A stretch of 6,912 bases of DNA from assembly GCF_046498435.1 (NCBI RefSeq), contig NZ_JAWOAR010000283.1, forward strand, positions 1 to 6,912, given 5' to 3'. Of this stretch, positions 6,314 through 6,912 are shown in pieces. This stretch comes from Longimonas sp046498435 (GTDB lineage: Bacteria > Bacteroidota > Rhodothermia > Rhodothermales > Salinibacteraceae). Every line of letters begins with the position of its first letter. Positions within the stretch are counted from its first letter, which is position 1. Below the pieces are notes generated by a model, which was not told where the DNA came from, made no database searches, and saw only the letters and a program-made list of their open reading frames with translations. Made by a program: the position numbers and the translations under genes.

Positions 6314-6481
6314 TGTCATCTTGAGCGAAGCGGCTCCGCCAAGGAGACGCGGAGTCCTGACATGAGCGAAGCGACTGATGAACGCAGTGAATAAAGATCT
6401 CCCTGGAGGTTGGCAGGGGCCTCATGTCCATCTGGCGTTACCAGGCCCCGAGGAGATGGTTCGACTGCGCTCACCATGACA
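6314..6481. repeat. 168-bp inverted-repeat element (REP/MITE-like)
   Basis: The ends are inverted repeats: the 17 bases at 6314-6330 (TGTCATCTTGAGCGAAG) match the reverse complement of 6465-6481 at 14 positions. Inside are further hairpins. CTCCGC (6334-6339) pairs with GCGGAG (6349-6354). ATCTCC (6397-6402) pairs with GGAGAT (6452-6457). GGGGCCT (6416-6422) pairs with AGGCCCC (6443-6449). The left end is partly duplicated, with GAGCGAAGCG at 6323 and again at 6364. The ends TGTCATnnTGAGCG and CGCTCAnnATGACA resemble a palindromic intergenic repeat I recall from many unrelated bacterial genomes. No protein is coded, so any movement would depend on an enzyme elsewhere. Confidence 0.75.
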
Positions 6482-6673
6482 GGCTTCGTGGAGGCTGATT
6501 GCAAGACAACCATCAAAATGAGGGTTGACACAGCACCAAGTAAAGACAGGCATGAAGTTGGGGGTTTGTGCGTTTCAAACCGGTATCATGTGCGCCCCGA
6601 CGTTACTTAATACACGCTCTCATTCGTACGGTGCTGCGTTTCACATACGTGTTTGATCTATATGATGTTACGT
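6482..6673. other. AT-richer intergenic stretch between two repeats
   Basis: Base composition falls clearly below that of the genes. No convincing coding frame is seen. GGTTTG (6563-6568) and CAAACC (6576-6581) form a 6-bp hairpin with a 7-nt loop. A TTGACA stands at 6525-6530, but no matching -10 box lies at the right distance. TTCACA (6640-6645) with TATGAT (6661-6666) is a weak promoter-like pair with only 15 bp between. Confidence 0.4.
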
Positions 6674-6912
6674 CATCCCTCCCCCTACATCCCCCCTCCT
6701 CTGAGGGGGACTTGAGGAATGCCTTCCACGGTTCCTTCCTCCTCGGGGAGGACAGGTAGGATGGAGGGGAAGGTCCGATCTCCTGTAATATGAACGACGC
6801 CGACCATTTCCCTCATCAAGGTCTTTCCCGGATGTTTCAACAAGGGTGATGTTATCCGATCCATTGAATTGCAGCATATCGGGTATATAACGTTCAAGCT
6901 GCACCGACCGGT
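6668..6912 (-). pseudogene. Open frame running off the right edge, possible gene fragment
   Basis: On the minus strand a frame stays open from the window edge to a stop at 6668-6670. The part before the repeat (6912 to about 6774) reads like protein: LERYIPDMLQF, DNITLVETSGKDLDEGN. This loosely recalls the N-terminal part of GT2 glycosyltransferases (LLERYLPSVLE..., then VVDNxS), but the signature Asp is replaced and the rest is lost in the repeat. Codon use is much poorer in G/C at third positions than in the genes to the left. It may be a remnant cut by repeat insertion, the tail of a gene outside the window, or chance. Confidence 0.15.
6674..6773. repeat. 100-bp double-hairpin inverted repeat
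   Basis: The outer arms CTCCCCCTACATCC (6679-6692) and GGATGGAGGGGAAG (6759-6772) pair at 12 of 14 positions. Between them are two compact hairpins: CCCCCTC-CTCT-GAGGGGG (6692-6709) and TCCTCC-TCGG-GGAGGA (6737-6752). The result is a cruciform-like plan of one outer stem and two inner arms. The CCCCCTC/GAGGGGG type of repeat is familiar from intergenic regions of many bacteria. It carries no gene and no T-tract typical of a terminator. Confidence 0.65.

Noticed and set aside
5944..6365. Several + strand open frames after the glycosyltransferase
   Set aside because: Their translations are rich in Cys, Arg and Pro, match nothing I recognise, and overlap the inverted-repeat element.
6314..6773. 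A CRISPR array formed by the repeated motifs
   Set aside because: The repeats are few, unequal and inverted, without regular spacers, and no cas gene is present.

Overview
The window reads as ordinary chromosomal DNA from a high-GC member of the Bacteroidota/Rhodothermota lineage, perhaps close to the halophilic Salinibacter group. The basis is that the genes are GC-rich, the proteins are rich in Asp and Glu, most starts lack a Shine-Dalgarno sequence, one promoter-like site contains TATGTTTG (which fits the Bacteroidota TAnnTTTG consensus), and a long secreted M14 peptidase has a C-terminal amidotransferase-like domain. No taxonomic marker gene is present, so this is inference.

Layout from left to right. 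At 1-33 there is what looks like the last codons of a + strand gene that enters from outside. It converges on a small GIY-YIG nuclease-fold protein (30-275, minus). A 245-bp spacer follows, with several inverted repeats and a strong 9-bp hairpin beside the stop codon of a large secreted zinc carboxypeptidase (521-3121, minus). Divergent from the peptidase is a small polyhydroxyalkanoic-acid-system protein (3349-3624, plus). It converges on a DinB-family protein (3698-4180, minus) across a 73-bp inverted-repeat spacer. Divergent from dinB is a two-gene unit: an exported DUF2459 protein (4297-4956) and, 5 bp later, a GT4 glycosyltransferase (4962-5966).

The last 946 bp (5967-6912) hold no gene I can support. 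They hold a GNRA-loop hairpin just after the glycosyltransferase, a 168-bp inverted-repeat element (6314-6481), a 100-bp double-hairpin element (6674-6773), and an AT-richer end with an open frame running off the right edge on the minus strand.

The genes do not form one pathway. The DUF2459-GT4 pair is the only likely operon. The others are single genes arranged divergently or convergently. I found no defence system, CRISPR array, transposase, tRNA or rRNA. The most notable signals are the intergenic repeats, two of which share an 11-base GAGCGAAGCGG core, and the uncharacterised DUF2459-glycosyltransferase pairing.
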